The notes below the pieces were generated by a model. The model was not told the origin of the DNA, searched no databases, and saw nothing but the letters and a program-made list of their open reading frames with translations. A stretch of DNA of 63,831 nucleotides from Pseudomonas sp. BN417. GTDB taxonomy: Bacteria > Pseudomonadota > Gammaproteobacteria > Pseudomonadales > Pseudomonadaceae. Shown piece after piece: positions 55,872-63,831 of the stretch (positions are counted from its first letter, which is position 1; each line of letters opens with the position of its first letter). A program made the position numbers and the translations under genes. Location of the stretch: the NCBI RefSeq assembly GCF_029871205.1, contig NZ_SSOJ01000026.1, positions 1-63,831 of the forward strand, given 5' to 3'.

Positions 55872-55957
55872 CGGTGCGCATGGCGCACCCTACCCTGAGG
55901 TGGTTCTGCAGACGAATGGGGTGCGGGACATTCCGTAGGGTGCGCCGCGCGCACCGG
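55872..55957. repeat. Inverted pair of REP sequences (GTAGGGTGCGCC)
   Basis: CGGTGCGCATGGCGCACCCTAC (shown in outline; 55872-55893) faces GTAGGGTGCGCCGCGCGCACC (55935-55955) in opposite orientation, with about 40 bp between. Each arm is itself a hairpin. This is a REP doublet (REPIN-type arrangement) in the gap between the ABM gene and trmO. Confidence 0.7.
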
Positions 55958-55962
55958 GGATG

Positions 55963-56655
55963 TCAGGCCCGCGCGATTTCCAGTACGCGAATGCGGCCCG
56001 GATCGGGATAGTGCCAGCGCACGTCGACGTCCCACAGGCGCGCACCATAGCGTCGCTCGGGTTCGGGCTTCTGGTAGGCGGGGCGTGGGTCCTGGGCCAG
56101 GCACTGTTCGACGAGTTCGGCCAGGGGTTCGCCGAGGCGCTGGCCGTGCTCGCGGGCCTGGAGCAGGGCGGCAGGTTCCCATTCCACGGGAATCAGTTCG
56201 GGCGCGGCATCGGCTATGGCGTTCAACGCGCCGTCCTGGCGGTCGGCATAGGGCACGTAGGGCTTGATATCCAGCACCGGGGTGCCGTCCAGCAGGTCGA
56301 TACCCGACAGCCAGAGACGCCCGGCTTCCACCTTGTCCAGCTTCACCACCGACTGGCCGATGCCATTGGGGCGGTGGGTCGAGCGGCTGGCGAAGACGCC
56401 GATGGACTGGTTGCCACCCAGGCGTGGCGGGCGCACCTTGAGGCGCGGTTTGTCTTCCAGTGCCTGGTGGAAGAGGAACAGCAGCCAGACATGGCTGACC
56501 TGCTCCAGCCCGGCCACGGCCTCGCCCGTATCGAAGGGCGGCAGCAGCTCCAGCACACCTCGCGCGGCAGGGGCCAGATGCGGCTGGCGGGGAATGGCGA
56601 ACTTTTCCTTGAAGCAGGAACGGACGTAGCCGACCGGGGAGACGCTGTGTTGCAT
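55963..56655 (-). CDS. trmO: tRNA (N6-threonylcarbamoyladenosine37-N6)-methyltransferase TrmO (TsaA family)
   Basis: TrmO methylates t6A37 to m6t6A37 in tRNA-Thr. The 230-residue protein has the TsaA/UPF0066 core: VSPVGYVRSCFKEKFAIPRQ, DGVRPPRLGGNQSIGVFASR-like sequence and THRPNGIGQSVVKL. The start ATG 56655 gives MQHSVSPVG; nine codons further up stay open but overlap the next gene's stop region. It begins 2 bp downstream of a tiny exported-protein gene on the same strand, so the two are one unit. Confidence 0.85.
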   Translation of the reverse strand: MQHSVSPVGYVRSCFKEKFAIPRQPHLAPAARGVLELLPPFDTGEAVAGLEQVSHVWLLFLFHQALEDKPRLKVRPPRLGGNQSIGVFASRSTHRPNGIGQSVVKLDKVEAGRLWLSGIDLLDGTPVLDIKPYVPYADRQDGALNAIADAAPELIPVEWEPAALLQAREHGQRLGEPLAELVEQCLAQDPRPAYQKPEPERRYGARLWDVDVRWHYPDPGRIRVLEIARA

Positions 56656-56656
56656 A

Positions 56657-56842
56657 TCAGTAGGGCACGCGGCAGCCGGCATCGCGGAACGGCCCGCCCA
56701 GGCGCTGCCAGCCTTCGCCGGGGCTGGCCTGGGCGCAGGTCAGCCCGCCATCCAGCTTGCTCTGCCAGATGAAGAAGGGCGCCGGCGCGGCGATGCCGGG
56801 GGCGGAAAGGGCGAGCAGGAGTGTGAGCAGAGCGAGGCGCAT
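56657..56842 (-). CDS. 61-residue exported protein of unknown function
   Basis: A signal peptide (MRLALLTLLLALSAPGIAA) is followed by a mature part of about 42 residues with two cysteines (GGLTCAQASPG and DAGCRVPY), which could form one disulfide. I do not recognise a family. It lies one base upstream of trmO on the same strand. Coding potential is supported by the signal sequence and compact placement, not by homology. Confidence 0.55.
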   Translation of the reverse strand: MRLALLTLLLALSAPGIAAPAPFFIWQSKLDGGLTCAQASPGEGWQRLGGPFRDAGCRVPY

Positions 56843-56901
56843 CGGCAGGTAATCAGGTGGGTGGCGCGGCTACCCTAGCGCTCCCCCCGGCGCTGTGCAA
56901 G

Positions 56902-57702
56902 TCAGGCGCCGTGCAGCACCAGCAATCCCCAGAGGATCAAGGCCACGCCCCCCGCCTTGCTCAGCCACTGGCCGCCGGGCAGGTATTTCTCCAGCAGCAC
57001 ATAGGCGCCCAGTAGCGCGACCCAGAGCAGATTCATCAGGCCCCCCACGAACAGCAGCCCCATCAGGGCCCAACAGCAGCCCAGGCAGTACAGGCCATGG
57101 GCCATACCCATGCGCCAGGCTCCGGCCGGGCCCGGGCGCCAGTAGCCGATCAGGAATTGCAGGGGGGAGCGGCAACGCTTCAGGCAGGCCTGCTTGGCCG
57201 GGAAGAACTGGTAGAGCCCGGCACCCAGCAACAGGCCGGCGGCCAGCCACAGGCTCTGGCTGCGCATCTCGAAGTCGAGCAGGGCGAACTGGTCCAGCAG
57301 CCATTGCAGCAGGGTCGCGGCCAGGCTGAACAGGCTCCAGACCAGCACATAGGCGCCACAGAACAGCCACGACGCCCGGCCGCGCTGTCCTTCGGGCAGG
57401 CGCGTGCCCAGCGTCTTCTGGTACAGCAGTATCATCGGCAGCGCGCTGGGCAGCATCATGCCGACCATCATCACGCTCCACATCGCGAACATCAGCAGCG
57501 CATCGCGAAGGGTCCAGGGCATCGGCATGCCCTCCATGGCCATCTCCAGCATACCGCCGGGCGCTTCCATGCGCCGCGCCAGATCGATGAGGAAGAGCCA
57601 GGACAGGCCGGTCAGCGCCACCAGGCAGAAGGGCAGGAGCAACTGCTGCCGCCCCAGCCGCCTGAACGCTCCCTCGACCCGGCCGGGGACGGACAGCCTC
57701 AT
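56902..57702 (-). CDS. DUF2182 predicted metal-binding membrane protein
   Basis: The 266-residue multi-span inner-membrane protein fits the DUF2182/COG5486 family, labelled a predicted metal-binding membrane protein. Its first external loop and second helix are exceptionally Met-rich: residues 45-61 (MEAPGGMLEMAMEGMPM) and MWSVMMVGMMLPSALPM (74-90). Cysteine pairs CLKRC (173-177) and YCLGCC (205-210) flank a later loop and helix. These suit soft-metal binding such as Cu(I), which is inference. It overlaps DUF1326 by ATGA, so the two are co-translated. Confidence 0.8.
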   Translation of the reverse strand: MRLSVPGRVEGAFRRLGRQQLLLPFCLVALTGLSWLFLIDLARRMEAPGGMLEMAMEGMPMPWTLRDALLMFAMWSVMMVGMMLPSALPMILLYQKTLGTRLPEGQRGRASWLFCGAYVLVWSLFSLAATLLQWLLDQFALLDFEMRSQSLWLAAGLLLGAGLYQFFPAKQACLKRCRSPLQFLIGYWRPGPAGAWRMGMAHGLYCLGCCWALMGLLFVGGLMNLLWVALLGAYVLLEKYLPGGQWLSKAGGVALILWGLLVLHGA

Positions 57703-58334
57703 CGCACCACGCCACGTCCGGTGAAGTGCAGTCGTGCGAAATGCCCGTGTCCACCCTGGGATTCGATCTTGATATCGCCCTGGGTCCGATAGCTGCCGCT
57801 GGCCATTTCGGCCTCGGTGAACTCGAAACCGTCGGGCAGCACCAGCCGCGCCCGCTGGGGGTCACCGGTGACCGGGTTGCGGATGGGCTCGCCGGTTACT
57901 TCCAGTACGCCAGGTATAAGGGTGTGGGCAGTGCGACCGTCCACATCGACGCTGAATTCGATGGGCACGAAGCGCGGCTCGTACACCTCGCTGAGCGTGG
58001 TGCTGAATACCTGGAACACCGTGGCGCCCGGATCGGTCTCGCCGCCCGATAGGATGGTCAGCAACGCATTGCGCTGAGCCTCGCTGGCGCGTTCTTCGAT
58101 GAACACCTGGCAGCGGCCGTTGCCCTCATGGATGGCGCCGGGCCAGGCGAAGGTAGCGACCCAGCAGAGGCCATCCAGCGCGACGTCCTCCAGGTGTCCC
58201 TTGTCGACGCGCATGCTCACCACGGCCTCGCAATGGCCGTGGGTGGGCCGGGAGCTGAACTGGCATGGACAGCCCCAGTTGCAATTGCAGCTCGTGAATT
58301 CGACGCCCTGAAGGCGCCACTCAGCCATGGCCAT
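57699..58334 (-). CDS. DUF1326 protein with N-terminal Cys cluster
   Basis: The 211-residue protein fits DUF1326 (COG5588). Its N-terminus has C16, C18, C22 and C24 in SCNCNWGCPCQF, then HGHC (Cys35) and GLCW (Cys57), a dense metal-ligand set. No signal peptide or membrane span is evident, so it is probably cytoplasmic or peripheral. AAGGAGG precedes the first of two closely spaced ATG starts. It forms a two-gene unit with the DUF2182 membrane protein, a pairing common for these families. Function is unknown. Confidence 0.8.
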   Translation of the reverse strand: MAMAEWRLQGVEFTSCNCNWGCPCQFSSRPTHGHCEAVVSMRVDKGHLEDVALDGLCWVATFAWPGAIHEGNGRCQVFIEERASEAQRNALLTILSGGETDPGATVFQVFSTTLSEVYEPRFVPIEFSVDVDGRTAHTLIPGVLEVTGEPIRNPVTGDPQRARLVLPDGFEFTEAEMASGSYRTQGDIKIESQGGHGHFARLHFTGRGVVR

Positions 58335-58450
58335 GGCCCTACCTCCTTTCCACCCTTGCAGTGGAATAGCCGTTGCACCTGATAGACAACGCTAGCAGAA
58401 GCCTAAGGGGGCAACAGGTGGCCGCCGACCGGGGGCCGGAGGTTCCCTGC

Positions 58451-59221
58451 TCAGAGGTGGAAGCCGCCGTCGATGGGGATGATGTTGCCTGTCATGTAGG
58501 CGCCCGCCGTGCTCGCCAGGCTGATGGCCAGGGCGGCCATCTCTTCGCCGCGGCCCCAGCGCTTCATCGGGATCAGTGCGGTGTCGCGGGCCATGGCCTC
58601 CGGGTCATTGGCGATGAAGCGGGTCATCTTGCTGGGGAATCGGCCAGGGGCGATCACGTTGACGTTGATGTGCTCGCTCACCAGTTCCCGCGCCAACATC
58701 CGCGAAAGTTGGTGCAGCGCGGCTTTGCTCGGGCCGTAGGCGTAGGCTTCCTCGCCATGGGAGCTGATGCCGGCCACCGAGCCGATATTGATGACCCGCG
58801 CCGGGCTCGCCTCGCTGCCGGCCTTGCGCAGAAGGGGCAACAACTGCTGGATGCAGCTGAATACCGAGGTGACGTTGAGTTGCATGACCTTTTCCCAGCC
58901 CTTCACCGGGTAGCTTTCCAGGGGCGCGCCCCAGGTGGTGCCGGCGTTGTTCACCAGGATGTCCAACTGCTCGATGTGCTGCTCCAGCGCCTGGGCCAGG
59001 GCCTTGGCGCCTTCTTCGCCAGAGAGATCGGCGGAGAGGGCGTGGCACTCACCGAAGGCGGAAAGTTCGACGGCGGTTTCGCGGCAGGCCTCGGCATCGC
59101 GGGCGCAGATGAAGACCCGCGCGCCGGCCTCGAGGAAGCCCTGGGCGATCATCCGGCCGATGCCGCGAGTGCCGCCGGTGACCAGGGCGGTGCGTCCTTG
59201 GAGACTGAAGTAGGGGTGCAT
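58451..59221 (-). CDS. rhlG: RhlG-type beta-ketoacyl reductase (short-chain dehydrogenase)
   Basis: The 256-residue SDR has the NADP loop LVTGGTRGIGRMIAQGFLEA, NNAG (LDILVNNAGTTWGAP), the catalytic Ser region RVINIGSVAGISS and the Tyr/Lys pair in YAYGPSKAALHQLSRML. The N-terminus MHPYFSLQGRTALVTGG and the C-terminus GNIIPIDGGFHL match RhlG of P. aeruginosa as I remember them. RhlG was proposed to draw 3-hydroxyacyl precursors towards rhamnolipid or PHA; its role in rhamnolipid production has been questioned. No rhlAB genes are in the window. Confidence 0.85.
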   Translation of the reverse strand: MHPYFSLQGRTALVTGGTRGIGRMIAQGFLEAGARVFICARDAEACRETAVELSAFGECHALSADLSGEEGAKALAQALEQHIEQLDILVNNAGTTWGAPLESYPVKGWEKVMQLNVTSVFSCIQQLLPLLRKAGSEASPARVINIGSVAGISSHGEEAYAYGPSKAALHQLSRMLARELVSEHINVNVIAPGRFPSKMTRFIANDPEAMARDTALIPMKRWGRGEEMAALAISLASTAGAYMTGNIIPIDGGFHL

Positions 59222-59316
59222 TGCGAACCTCGCAAGTGAGCCTGGGGAGGCCCATACCCTAGCCCCGGCGTGGCCGGGGCGGGGGCATTATCGAGGCGCG
59301 GAATACAGCGGCATTG

Positions 59317-59964
59317 TCAGGCCTGCGCGGCCTGGGCGGCGGCCAGCTCCGCATCCTTGGCCAGGGCGCGGTTGTAGGCTGGGCGCTTGATGAAGCGGGC
59401 AATGTAGTCCTTGATCACCGGAACCTCCGGGATCAGCCCGAACTGGGTAGTCCAGTTCAGCGCGCTGCCCCAGAGCACGTCGGCGGCGGTGAACTGCTCG
59501 CCCAGCAGCCAGGGGCCTTGCTGCAACTGGCTGACCAGGGCCTTCATCACGCTGTCGAAGTCGCCGTAGGGCGAGCGCGCCTCGGGAAGGGGTTCGCGCT
59601 TCTGCACGCGGTCCACCACCGCCGGTTCGAAGCAGGAGCCGTAGAACACCATCCAGCGCAGGTAGGGGCCGCGCAGCGGATCGCCCAGCGGCGGCGCCAG
59701 CCTGGCTTCGGGATAGAGGTCGGCGAGGTAGAGGTAGACGGAAACCTGTTCGGTGACCACCGCGTCGCCGTGGGTCAGCGTGGGCACCTTGCCCATGGGG
59801 TTGATGGCGAGGAACTCCGGCTTGCGTTGCTCGCCGGCCTTCATGTTCATCACATGGAGCTGGTAGTCGGCGGCGAGTTCTTCCAGCAGGGTCAGGGCGC
59901 CGGTGGAGCGGGTGTAGGGGCAGTGGTAGAGGGTAACCTGGCGGTTCTGGCTGGTCATTGTCAT
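59317..59964 (-). CDS. Glutathione S-transferase
   Basis: The 215-residue protein has the GST N-terminal thioredoxin fold (VTLYHCPYTRSTGALTLLEE, then GKVPTLTHGDAVVTEQVSVY for glutathione gamma-glutamyl contact) and the all-helical C-terminal domain (GPWLLGEQFTAADVLWGSAL). The subclass and substrate cannot be told. Two ATG codons (MTMTSQ) start the frame. A GC-rich inverted repeat (59261-59280) lies downstream before rhlG and may act as its terminator without a T-run. Confidence 0.85.
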   Translation of the reverse strand: MTMTSQNRQVTLYHCPYTRSTGALTLLEELAADYQLHVMNMKAGEQRKPEFLAINPMGKVPTLTHGDAVVTEQVSVYLYLADLYPEARLAPPLGDPLRGPYLRWMVFYGSCFEPAVVDRVQKREPLPEARSPYGDFDSVMKALVSQLQQGPWLLGEQFTAADVLWGSALNWTTQFGLIPEVPVIKDYIARFIKRPAYNRALAKDAELAAAQAAQA

Positions 59965-60007
59965 TGTTCCGCTTGGGCCTTGGATGGAGCGAGTCTAGCC
60001 CCTGCCT

Positions 60008-60358
60008 CTAGAGCCTGCCGCTGCGGCGCAGACGACGAAGAACCCATTGGCGATAGGCATGCGATAGGAGTGGTTTGATCAGGGGCAGACCAACCAGCCA
60101 GGCGAGCGGCGCCAGCCTGGGCACGCGGGACAGCAGGAGGATGTAGGCGTCCAGTTCGCGGTGGATACGGCCGGTTTCGTCCTGGACGTGGAGTTCGGTG
60201 AGTGCGAGGTAGGGGTCCATGCCAAGGGCGCGCAGCTCGGCGTCGCGGCCGGTGATGTCGATCCATTCCACGCCCTCAGCGGCGCGGGGGAGGGATTCGT
60301 ACCAGCGTCGGTCGGCGATGCAGCGGGGGCAGGCGCCGTCGTAGAAGACCTTGAGCAT
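60008..60358 (-). CDS. DUF393 thiol-disulfide-like protein
   Basis: The 116-residue protein has the YDGxCPxC signature of DUF393 (VFYDGACPRCIADRRWYES), a CxxC at a thioredoxin-like position, and a hydrophobic C-terminal half (LAPLAWLVGLPLIKPLLS) that may touch the membrane. Members are called thiol-disulfide oxidoreductase-like, but function is unproven. I start at ATG 60358; the 12 codons upstream cover a repeat. Confidence 0.75.
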   Translation of the reverse strand: MLKVFYDGACPRCIADRRWYESLPRAAEGVEWIDITGRDAELRALGMDPYLALTELHVQDETGRIHRELDAYILLLSRVPRLAPLAWLVGLPLIKPLLSHAYRQWVLRRLRRSGRL

Positions 60359-60372
60359 GGCCGGGCTCCGAT

Positions 60373-60407
60373 GATGGGTATCGCTGCGCTCCACCCATCC
60401 TACGACT
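60373..60407. repeat. Palindromic repeat upstream of the DUF393 gene
   Basis: GATGGGT (60373-60379) faces ACCCATC (60394-60400 approx.), with GCTGCGC in the loop and CCTACG behind, another common Pseudomonas intergenic palindrome. The rest of 60359-60563 holds the rimO terminator and no gene I can see. Confidence 0.5.
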
Positions 60408-60520
60408 ATTGCTCTCGGGTTTGGCTTTGCACGGGCTTACAGGGAGCTTCGTGCTGAACGGAGCGAATCACCCCTTGCCCGCCGGGAGAGGGGCCGGGCT
60501 TCCGTGGGCGCGGACCCAAG

Positions 60521-60542
60521 AAAAAACCCCGCAATCGCGGGG
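60521..60542 (-). terminator. rimO terminator
   Basis: On the minus strand CCCCGC/GCGGGG (arms 60537-60542 and 60527-60532) is followed by six T (60526-60521 read as complement), just 21 bp after the rimO stop. Confidence 0.85.
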
Positions 60543-60563
60543 CTCTTTCAGTGCGGAATCACA

Positions 60564-61886
60564 TCAGACCAGCTCGGCCCACATGTCGTACTCATCGGCA
60601 TCCACGATCCGCACGCGGACCTTGTCGCCCGGCTTCACATCGGTGGATTCGATGAACACGCTGCCGTCGATCTCCGGTGCGTCCGCCCAGGAGCGGGCCA
60701 CGGCGCCTTCGTCGTCCACTTCGTCGATCAGCACGTCCATTTCACGGCCGATCTTCAGTTGCAGACGTGCGGTGGAGATTGCCTGCTGGTGCGCCATGAA
60801 GCGCTCCCAGCGGTCCTGCTTGACGTCGTCCGGTACGGGTTCCAGGCCCAGGTCGTTGGCCGGGGCGCCGTCCACCGGGGAGTACTGGAAGCAACCGACG
60901 CGGTCCAGCTGGGCTTCGGTCAGCCAGTCCAGCAGGTACTGGAAGTCTTCCTCGGTCTCGCCGGGGAAGCCGACGATGAAGGTGGAGCGGATGGTCAGGT
61001 CCGGGCAGATCTCGCGCCACTTCTTGATGCGGGCCAGGGTCTTGTCCTCGAAGGCCGGGCGCTTCATGGACTTGAGCACCTTCGGGCTGGCGTGCTGGAA
61101 GGGGATGTCCAGGTACGGCAGCAGCTTGCCTTCGGCCATCAGCGGGATCACGTCATCCACGTTGGGGTAGGGGTAGACGTAGTGCAGGCGCACCCACACG
61201 CCCATGGCGGACAGGGCCTCGCACAGTTCCAGCATGCGGGTCTTCACCGGCTGGCCGTTCCAGAAGTCCAGCTTGTACTTGAGGTCGACGCCGTAGGCGC
61301 TGGTGTCCTGGGAGATTACCAGCAGCTCCTTGACGCCGGCCTTGACCAGGCGCTCGGCCTCGGAGAGCACGTCGCCCACCGGGCGGCTGACCAGCTTGCC
61401 GCGCATGGAGGGGATGATGCAGAAGCTGCAGCTGTGGTTGCAGCCTTCGGAAATCTTCAGGTAGGCGTAGTGGCGCGGGGTCAGTTTGATGCCTTGCGGC
61501 GGCACCAGGTCGACGAAGGGGTCGTGGGTGGCGGACGGCGGCACCACTTCGTGCACGGCGCTGACCACCTGCTCGTACTGCTGCGGGCCGGTCACCGCCA
61601 GCACGCTGGGGTGCACGTCGCGGATAGCGTCTTCGGACACACCCATGCAGCCGGTGACGATCACCTTGCCGTTTTCGGCGATGGCCTCACCGATGGCGTC
61701 CAGGGATTCGGCCTTGGCGCTGTCGATGAAACCGCAGGTATTGACCACCACCACATCGGCATCCTGATAGGTCGGCACGATCTCGTAACCTTCCATGCGC
61801 AGCTGGGTGAGGATGCGTTCGGAATCGACTGTGGCCTTCGGGCAACCCAGGCTGACGAATCCGACTTTGGGGGTGGCGGTGGACAT
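60564..61886 (-). CDS. rimO: Ribosomal protein S12 methylthiotransferase RimO
   Basis: RimO adds a methylthio group to Asp89 of ribosomal protein S12. The 440-residue radical-SAM enzyme has an N-terminal UPF0004 domain with three cluster cysteines ([38 protein letters not shown]), the radical-SAM CxxxCxxC in [18 protein letters not shown], and a C-terminal TRAM domain (from about [15 protein letters not shown]). The start ATG 61886 has CGAGG upstream. It is divergent from kup, as in P. aeruginosa (PA0916/PA0917 from memory). Confidence 0.96.
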   Translation of the reverse strand: MSTATPKVGFVSLGCPKATVDSERILTQLRMEGYEIVPTYQDADVVVVNTCGFIDSAKAESLDAIGEAIAENGKVIVTGCMGVSEDAIRDVHPSVLAVTGPQQYEQVVSAVHEVVPPSATHDPFVDLVPPQGIKLTPRHYAYLKISEGCNHSCSFCIIPSMRGKLVSRPVGDVLSEAERLVKAGVKELLVISQDTSAYGVDLKYKLDFWNGQPVKTRMLELCEALSAMGVWVRLHYVYPYPNVDDVIPLMAEGKLLPYLDIPFQHASPKVLKSMKRPAFEDKTLARIKKWREICPDLTIRSTFIVGFPGETEEDFQYLLDWLTEAQLDRVGCFQYSPVDGAPANDLGLEPVPDDVKQDRWERFMAHQQAISTARLQLKIGREMDVLIDEVDDEGAVARSWADAPEIDGSVFIESTDVKPGDKVRVRIVDADEYDMWAELV

Positions 61887-62080
61887 TGCGGCTAACCTCG
61901 ATGGGCGCTCGGAAGGGCGCCTCTGATCAAAAAGTGCGCAATTCTAGCGGCAGGCGTCAGCCATTTCTACCCAAATCTAACGTCATTTCGCAGCTAGCCT
62001 GTAGGAAGCTGGCGTAGGGAGGGCGGAATGCTTCTCCTTGCCAGGACGGCGCGCCTACTGTCATCAACAGGAAGTTCTAG

Positions 62081-63831
62081 ATGAGCGAGAGCATCACGCA
62101 ACCCACCGACCAGCACACCGGGCATACGGCATCCGGACTCGGTCTGCTGGTGGCCGCCGCAGGGGTGGTCTACGGCGATATCGGCACCAGCCCGCTGTAC
62201 ACCCTGAAGGAAGTCTTCGCCCCGCACTACGGCGTGCTACCCAATCATGACGGGGTGCTGGGCGCCCTTTCGCTGATCTTCTGGTCGCTGATCTGGGTCG
62301 TCTCGATCAAGTACGTGCTGTTCATCCTGCGTGCCGACAACGATGGCGAGGGCGGCGTGATGGCGCTGACCGCCCTGGCACAGCGTGCTTCCAGGCCGTT
62401 CCCACGGCTGCAGATGGTCCTGGTGCTGCTGGGGCTGTTCGGCGCCGCGCTGTTCTACGGCGACAGCATGATCACCCCGGCGATCTCGGTGCTCTCGGCC
62501 GTCGAGGGCCTGGGCATCGCCTTCGACGGCATTGAGCACTGGGTGGTGCCGCTGTCGCTGATCCTGCTGGTGGGGCTGTTCCTGATCCAGAAGCACGGCA
62601 CCGCGCGGATCGGCATCCTCTTCGGACCCGTGATGGTGATCTGGTTCAGCGTGCTCGGTGCCCTCGGGGTCTATGGCATCCTTCAGCAGCCCGACGTGCT
62701 GAGCGCTCTCAATCCCTACTGGTGCGTCCAGTTCTTCATCGCCCACCCGGGCATTGGCGTGGCCATCCTTGGCGCGGTGGTGCTGGCGTTGACCGGCGCC
62801 GAGGCACTCTACGCGGACATGGGCCACTTCGGCCGCAAGCCCATCGCCAGGGCCTGGTTCTTCCTGGTCCTGCCGGGTCTGGTGCTGAACTACTTCGGCC
62901 AGGGCGCCACCATCCTCGGCAACCCGGAAGCGGCGCGGAACCCCTTCTACCTGCTGGCGCCGGACTGGGCCCTGCTGCCCATGGTGGCACTGGCTACCCT
63001 GGCCACGGTGATTGCCTCCCAGGCGGTGATTTCCGGCGCCTTTTCCCTGACCCACCAGGCCATGCAGCTCGGCTACATCCCGCGCATGTTCGTCCAGCAC
63101 ACTTCCCATGAGGAGCAAGGGCAGATCTATATCGGCACCGTGAACTGGGCGCTGATGGTGGGCGTGGTGCTGCTGGTACTGGGCTTCGAGTCCTCCGGCG
63201 CCTTGGCCGCGGCCTACGGCGTGGCGGTAACCGGCACCATGCTGATCACCACCCTGCTGGTGTCGGCGGTGATGCTGCTGCTGTGGAAGACGCCACGCTG
63301 GCTGGCCATCCCGGTGCTGCTGGGCTTCCTCTTCGTCGACAGCCTGTTCTTCGCCGCCACCGTGCCGAAGATCTTCCAGGGCGGTGCCTTCCCGGTGCTG
63401 GCGGGGATTGCCCTGTTCGTGCTGATGACCACCTGGAAGCGCGGCAAGCTGATCGTGGTCGAGCGCCTCGACGAAACGACGCTGCCGCTCCCTCTGTTCA
63501 TCGGCAGCATCCGCGCGCAGCCACCGCACCGCGTGCAGGGCAGCGCGGTGTTCCTCACCGCCCGGCCGGACGCCGTGCCCCATGCGCTGCTGCACAACAT
63601 GCTGCACAACCAGGTGCTGCATGAACGGGTGGTGCTGCTGACCGTGGTCAGCGAAGACACGCCGCGCGTGCCGCTGGAACGGCGTTTCGACGTGGAGGCC
63701 TACGGCGAGGGCTTCTTCCGGGTGCTGCTGCATTTCGGCTTCATGGATGAACCGGATGTCCCGGCCGCGCTCAAGCTCTGTCACCTCAGCGAGCTGGACT
63801 TCAGTCCGATGAGCACCACCTACTTCCTCAG
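62081..63831 (+). CDS. kup: KUP-family potassium transporter Kup, cut by the window end
   Basis: The reading frame is open from ATG 62081 to the last base with no stop: 583 codons are visible and the C-terminal end lies outside the window. The translation begins [19 protein letters not shown] and shows the KUP family's [20 protein letters not shown] in the first helix, [19 protein letters not shown], and [18 protein letters not shown], then about twelve hydrophobic helices and a start of the C-terminal cytoplasmic part. The family takes up K+ with protons. AGGAAG lies 7 nt before the ATG. The 194-bp gap to rimO has no promoter I can settle. Confidence 0.94.
   Translation, partial: MSESITQPTDQHTGHTASGLGLLVAAAGVVYGDIGTSPLYTLKEVFAPHYGVLPNHDGVLGALSLIFWSLIWVVSIKYVLFILRADNDGEGGVMALTALAQRASRPFPRLQMVLVLLGLFGAALFYGDSMITPAISVLSAVEGLGIAFDGIEHWVVPLSLILLVGLFLIQKHGTARIGILFGPVMVIWFSVLGALGVYGILQQPDVLSALNPYWCVQFFIAHPGIGVAILGAVVLALTGAEALYADMGHFGRKPIARAWFFLVLPGLVLNYFGQGATILGNPEAARNPFYLLAPDWALLPMVALATLATVIASQAVISGAFSLTHQAMQLGYIPRMFVQHTSHEEQGQIYIGTVNWALMVGVVLLVLGFESSGALAAAYGVAVTGTMLITTLLVSAVMLLLWKTPRWLAIPVLLGFLFVDSLFFAATVPKIFQGGAFPVLAGIALFVLMTTWKRGKLIVVERLDETTLPLPLFIGSIRAQPPHRVQGSAVFLTARPDAVPHALLHNMLHNQVLHERVVLLTVVSEDTPRVPLERRFDVEAYGEGFFRVLLHFGFMDEPDVPAALKLCHLSELDFSPMSTTYFL

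Noticed and set aside
62237-63784. 515-codon minus-strand open frame at the right end
   Set aside because: The plus strand reads a clear Kup transporter through the same bases up to the window edge; the minus frame is Gln/His/Arg-rich shadow sequence.

Overview
This window is a stretch of ordinary, well-kept chromosome from a Pseudomonas (sensu lato). It is GC-rich and densely packed, and it has the gene order csdE-csdA-dapD ... glnD-map-rpsB-tsf-pyrH-frr-uppS-cdsA-dxr-rseP-bamA-skp-lpxD-fabZ-lpxA-lpxB-rnhB-dnaE-accA-tilS-pyrG-kdsA-eno-ftsB-ispD ... surE-pcm-nlpD-rpoS-rsmZ-fdxA-mutS-pncC-recA-recX, which I recall as the P. aeruginosa PA3668-PA3616 block. Pseudomonas-specific markers agree: rsmZ between rpoS and fdxA, a PsrA box inside nlpD, a PA3611-like secreted protein, ErdR, FinR/Fpr and RhlG. 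The species cannot be fixed from the sequence alone. I see no prophage, insertion sequence, CRISPR array, tRNA or rRNA.

Layout. 0-8.2 kb (minus strand): Fe-S/sulfur transfer (csdA, csdE), lysine/DAP synthesis (dapD, dapC, with an ArsC-like gene between), the PII uridylyltransferase glnD and methionine aminopeptidase. 8.3-34.3 kb (plus): translation factors and UMP kinase, then isoprenoid and phospholipid precursors (uppS, cdsA, dxr), outer-membrane biogenesis (rseP, bamA, skp) and lipid A (lpxD, fabZ, lpxA, lpxB), then rnhB, dnaE, accA, tilS, pyrG, kdsA, eno, ftsB and ispD. Many neighbours overlap by 1-13 bp, which implies translational coupling. 34.2-37.3 kb: a LysR gene divergent from the glutathione-dependent formaldehyde detoxification pair adhC-fghA. 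37.3-42.4 kb: ispF-truD-surE-pcm-nlpD-rpoS, with the rpoS promoter buried in nlpD. 42.4-48.1 kb: the small RNA gene rsmZ with its GacA box, then fdxA and mutS (minus) and pncC, recA (SOS box) and recX (plus).

48.1-63.8 kb is more variable: a LOG-family protein, a tiny ribbon-helix-helix protein, a secreted PA3611-like protein, a DTW-domain tRNA modifier, an EamA transporter, ErdR, DgkA, FinR/Fpr, a VOC protein and a monooxygenase facing each other, TrmO, a 61-residue exported protein, a DUF2182/DUF1326 pair rich in Met and Cys, RhlG, a glutathione transferase, a DUF393 protein, RimO and the start of kup, which is cut by the window end. Compared with my memory of P. aeruginosa, gene order jumps twice here (dgkA/finR and DUF393/rimO).

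The region is mostly housekeeping. The parts most worth a second look are regulatory RNA and DNA (rpoS promoter and leader, rsmZ, structured leaders of pyrG, eno and rpsB, dispersed palindromic repeats) and the uncharacterised DUF1326-DUF2182 pair, the best candidate for an undescribed system.
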